DNA from: JALEFZ01 sp964564415 | GTDB lineage: Bacteria; Bacteroidota; Bacteroidia; J057 | Length of the DNA stretch: 64,000 nucleotides | Direction: 5' to 3' | Assembly: GCA_964564415.1 (NCBI GenBank) | Contig: CAZMAV010000002.1 | Location: forward strand, 124,001-188,000 | Shown: positions 61,105-64,000 of the stretch, one piece after another | Layout of the letters: each line of letters starts with the position of its first letter | Numbering within the stretch: position 1 is the first letter of the stretch | The notes under the pieces: model-generated | What the model was told of the DNA's origin: nothing | Seen by the model: the letters and a program-made list of their open reading frames with translations, nothing else | Databases searched by the model: none | Position numbers and translations under genes: made by a program

Positions 61105-62103
61105 CTATTCTACATTTCTGATAGCTTCCATTTCTGTTGCTTCCATGCCATTACCAATATTCACTTCTTCTTTTATGACATAGAGAGGGCGGTCCTTACT
61201 TTCTTCGTAAATACGGCCTACATATTCACCCAAAATACCTATGGTAATCAGCTGTACTCCCCCTAGGAATAGCACGGCTAACATGACAGATGTCCATCCA
61301 CTGACTGAATAACCCAGAAGTTTGGAAGCCAAGGCATAAAACATGAGGCATAAAGCTACACCTGCAGAGAAAAATCCTAAAGATGAGGATAATTTGAGGG
61401 GGGTTTGGGAAAATGAAAGGATTCCATTGAGGGCGAATTGAAGCATCTTTTTGAAGGGATACTTGGTTTCTCCCGCATATCTTTCGCTCCTTACATATTC
61501 TACCTTGGTTTGTTTGAATCCTATCCAGGAGACCATGCCTCGTACGAATCGAGCCTTCTCTTTCATTTTGGACAATTCCAGGACTACCTTTCTGTCCATC
61601 AGGCGGAAATCCCCTGTGTCCACCGGAATTTCCACACTGGTCAGCTTTTTCAGAATTCGGTAAAAGAGATGTGCCGTTGCCAGTTTGAACCAACTTTCCC
61701 CTTTTCTTTTGGTTCTCACTCCATATACTACATCATAACCTTCTTTCCACTTTTTGAGCATTTCGATGATGACCTCAGGAGGATCCTGAAGGTCTGCGTC
61801 AATGATGACCACTGCTCTTCCACGAGTCTTGTCCATCCCCGCAGTGATTGCGATTTGATGTCCGAAATTTCGAGAGAAACTAATCAGTTTTACCTTTTCA
61901 TCCTTGCTGCAGATCGCCTTGGCCTTCATTTCAGTGGCATCTCGGCTACCATCATTGATCATGACGATCTCATAGTCCAGGATGTCATTTTCGGCCATGA
62001 CTGAGGTAAGTTTTTCATACATAGTATCTATGACCAACTCTTCATTGTAGAGAGGGACTACGATGCTAAGCAAGGGGGCAGTGGATGATGTATGGTTATT
62101 CAT
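61105..62103 (-). CDS. Undecaprenyl-phosphate glycosyltransferase (GtrB/ArnC-like, GT2)
   Basis: This 332-residue GT2 protein has a catalytic domain with LSIVVPLYNEELVIDTMYEK, IVMINDGSRDAT and IIDADLQDPPEVI, and two C-terminal transmembrane helices at about 237-260 and 270-295. These are the hallmarks of polyprenyl-phosphate sugar transferases such as GtrB, ArnC and DPMS. It makes lipid-linked hexose for a membrane glycosyltransferase. The adjacent gene upstream encodes a GT87-like membrane enzyme, a suitable partner. Confidence 0.9.
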   Translation of the reverse strand: MNNHTSSTAPLLSIVVPLYNEELVIDTMYEKLTSVMAENDILDYEIVMINDGSRDATEMKAKAICSKDEKVKLISFSRNFGHQIAITAGMDKTRGRAVVIIDADLQDPPEVIIEMLKKWKEGYDVVYGVRTKRKGESWFKLATAHLFYRILKKLTSVEIPVDTGDFRLMDRKVVLELSKMKEKARFVRGMVSWIGFKQTKVEYVRSERYAGETKYPFKKMLQFALNGILSFSQTPLKLSSSLGFFSAGVALCLMFYALASKLLGYSVSGWTSVMLAVLFLGGVQLITIGILGEYVGRIYEESKDRPLYVIKEEVNIGNGMEATEMEAIRNVE

Positions 62104-62202
62104 GAAAATGGCATTATCTGGTTGAATGAAAATGAGTCAGTAAGAGAATTCAGTCTGTTAGAAGGATATTGGATTTATGTATGCTTTCAGGTTTTTGTTT
62201 TA

Positions 62203-63609
62203 TTACTGAGAGACCTGTGCTTCAGCTATTTTTCCTCGCTGCGCAAATGGGGAATTGCCTTTTCTTATCGCTAGGTATTCTTTCAGGAGAAGGGCGTATA
62301 GGATTGCGTACAAAGCCATTCTCCACAGAAAAGCCTCTTTGAAAAAGAAGGAGGGCAAGACAAACATTGCCATGACAAGCCATTTCATACCGGAATTTTT
62401 AGAGTCCTTATGCGTAGCCACCAATCCCAGTAAAGCTGGAAGTAGAAATACATTATAGACTTGAAGCGAACCAGGATAAACAATCACAGCGCTGATGATG
62501 ATGAGACCAAGCTCAAGGGGTTGTATTCCTTTAGGAGATATGAGCAGTAGCCCAAGTGTCATGAGTCCCATCAATCCCCCAATGGTTAGGTGTAAGGGAT
62601 GAAAAACAGGGGTTACGTCCCCAGCTGAAGAATCATAATGGGTCCACTTGGCCACCATTCCTGCCAGAGAATGATTAAATTCGGTAAGGTATTGTCGATC
62701 CGGAACCCTTAGGTTGGGGTTGTCAAAAAAGAAGGTGTAATAGGGCTCCGGGCCAAATATCAAGAATCCTACTCCTGAAATTGCGAGTATGACTCCCAGG
62801 GCGACCAGAAGGGTTTTGAATTTCAGTTTTATGAGATAGTATCCCAATACGATAATCACCAAAGGCTTGATCAAAACTCCTAATCCTAACCAAATGCCCG
62901 CTTTAGGAGAATCTTTTTCCCTCCAGGCAAGGAGGAGTGTCAGCAATACCGAGATATGAGTATTCTCAAACCTGAGTATGGCTCTCGTAGAACTAAAGAG
63001 TATAATGAGAGCAGCTATCTTGGCCAGGCCCATCCACTTTTCATCCTTAAAAAACATGTCCCAGGCCACATAGACGGTTAGGCCTAATATCAACAGATTG
63101 AAAATACCCCATGCTACATGAGCAGTTTCATAATCCATGTAGCCCAGCGGCAGAAAAAACAGCATTGTCATAGGAGGATACTTGAAACCTACTTTCAGGA
63201 TTTCATTTTCGAAGCTGGCGAAAGGGGTGTAGGGGATTTCCAGGGTCTTAAAAACCTCCTGATAAGAAGTTGGTATGTAAAAGTTTTTCCCCGCAGCAGC
63301 TACATGGCCATCCAAAAAGAAACAAAGAAAATCCCAGGTCCGATTGAGAGATAAATTGGTGAAAGCAATTCTTCCTACAGATAAAAGGACTACGAATAAA
63401 CCTGCCCAAAGGCATGCTTGGAGAATGGGTTTGTAATCCTTATCTGCATCTTTAGCGAAAAAAACCAAGGATAATATAAGACCCAAATAAATGGAGTTGA
63501 CAAATCGCCCTTCTAAGTTCATCAAGTGAAACAGGGCAAGGGGAATCATGAGAAACCCAAGTCCGGTTAAAAATGCGACGTTAGGATGCTTAGCGATCAA
63601 ATGTTTCAT
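62203..63609 (-). CDS. GT87/DUF2029-type membrane glycosyltransferase
   Basis: This 468-residue protein has about 10-12 membrane helices. The extracytoplasmic loop after the third or fourth helix has DFLCFFLDGHVAAAGKNFYI followed by FKYPPMTMLFFLPLGYM, the DUF2029 pattern known from polyprenol-phosphate-mannose-dependent enzymes. It would use the lipid-linked sugar made by the neighbouring GT2 gene to modify an envelope polymer. It lies 99 bp upstream of the GT2 gene. Confidence 0.8.
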   Translation of the reverse strand: MKHLIAKHPNVAFLTGLGFLMIPLALFHLMNLEGRFVNSIYLGLILSLVFFAKDADKDYKPILQACLWAGLFVVLLSVGRIAFTNLSLNRTWDFLCFFLDGHVAAAGKNFYIPTSYQEVFKTLEIPYTPFASFENEILKVGFKYPPMTMLFFLPLGYMDYETAHVAWGIFNLLILGLTVYVAWDMFFKDEKWMGLAKIAALIILFSSTRAILRFENTHISVLLTLLLAWREKDSPKAGIWLGLGVLIKPLVIIVLGYYLIKLKFKTLLVALGVILAISGVGFLIFGPEPYYTFFFDNPNLRVPDRQYLTEFNHSLAGMVAKWTHYDSSAGDVTPVFHPLHLTIGGLMGLMTLGLLLISPKGIQPLELGLIIISAVIVYPGSLQVYNVFLLPALLGLVATHKDSKNSGMKWLVMAMFVLPSFFFKEAFLWRMALYAILYALLLKEYLAIRKGNSPFAQRGKIAEAQVSQ

Positions 63610-64000
63610 ATGCTGATAAATGGAATCCAGATAGATTTTGCTTCACATAGCTGAATTCTGCAATTTTCCAATCAACCTGCAGGGAATGTTTAACAAGGTT
63701 AAAAAAACACCTTATTTTCTGCTTGATCAGGAGATTTTTGTTAGGAGAAAGAACTTTAAGAGGAAAAACGTGAGGTAATTGTTTATTGTATCCTAGTGAT
63801 TTACTTGTAAAAGGTAGAGCAAAACCGGGATTTAATTCCCTCCTGTAACTTGAATTGTTGAGATTGTAGAATGAATTGAACTAATTTATCCCTCAATAGA
63901 TGGGGCAGTTTAGCAATTTAATTGTGGTCTTCTCGATTTTGCTTGTGTGATTGATAAGTTCTTAATCAGGTAGTTTCAAAATTCAATTTTGATCTTCTTG
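63610..64000. other. Upstream region of the GT87 gene, no gene seen
   Basis: 391 bp up to the window edge without a convincing open frame. It is AT-rich and holds a short inverted repeat (TTTAACAAGGTTAAA near 63690). It probably contains the promoter of the GT87-GT2 operon. Confidence 0.5.

Noticed and set aside
1..64000. tRNA, rRNA, CRISPR arrays, integrons or insertion sequences with transposase
   Set aside because: None was found on reading both strands; only non-coding repeats with TIRs are present.

Overview
The window is ordinary chromosomal DNA from a member of the Bacteroidota, probably an environmental Saprospirales/Cytophagales/Chitinophagales-type organism. The evidence is two secreted proteins with type IX secretion (T9SS) C-terminal sorting domains, tandem PorG-like (DUF6089) barrels, a SusC/SusD pair, a DUF2480 protein, near-absence of Shine-Dalgarno sequences, and a tsf promoter of the Bacteroidota type (TTG, 20 bp, TAnnTTTG). 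No tRNA, rRNA, CRISPR array, prophage or transposase gene was recognised. All family names come from reading the protein sequences; no database search was possible.

Layout. 1-7745: two ECF sigma factor/membrane-partner modules flank tsf and pyrH, followed by a zinc-ribbon membrane protein, an SPFH/SHOCT protein and a DUF2480 protein. 7884-16374: hflX, a two-gene glycosyltransferase operon, two PorG-like barrels, an SdiA-regulated-type protein, an unknown protein and a MurG-like glycosyltransferase. 16375-22610: HtrA protease, YceI protein, MFS exporter coupled to a strongly degenerate ComM paralogue, and a sterol desaturase-type enzyme. 22611-31581: a sulfur-oxidation/sulfur-transport locus in decay. 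The sulfite dehydrogenase (SoxC-like), its monohaem cytochrome, a SulP transporter, DUF202 protein, porin and two YeeE/YedE half-transporters are intact. The sulfide:quinone reductase carries two frameshifts, and the rhodanese is 5'-truncated with two in-frame TAG codons.

31821-49530: an esterase, a membrane-anchored propeller/Y_Y_Y/LuxR-type regulator and a polysaccharide utilization locus with two GH144-type enzymes, a five-module secreted protein, a GH3 beta-glucosidase, SusC and SusD. Family membership predicts beta-1,2-glucan as the substrate: secreted GH144 cuts the polymer, SusCD imports the oligomers, and the lipoprotein GH144 and GH3 finish them. 49584-64000: a methyltransferase, canonical comM, a membrane protein, a stress cluster (holin-like membrane protein, Usp, Dps, baeRF), a TetR regulator, a bifunctional nuclease, small unknown proteins, and a GT2 plus GT87-type pair for lipid-linked glycan work.

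The most notable unexplained structures are two families of non-coding, TIR-bounded dispersed repeats (family A, 172 bp, three copies; family B, about 165 bp, two copies) that share a palindromic core, and the ComM pseudoenzyme at 20287-21465.
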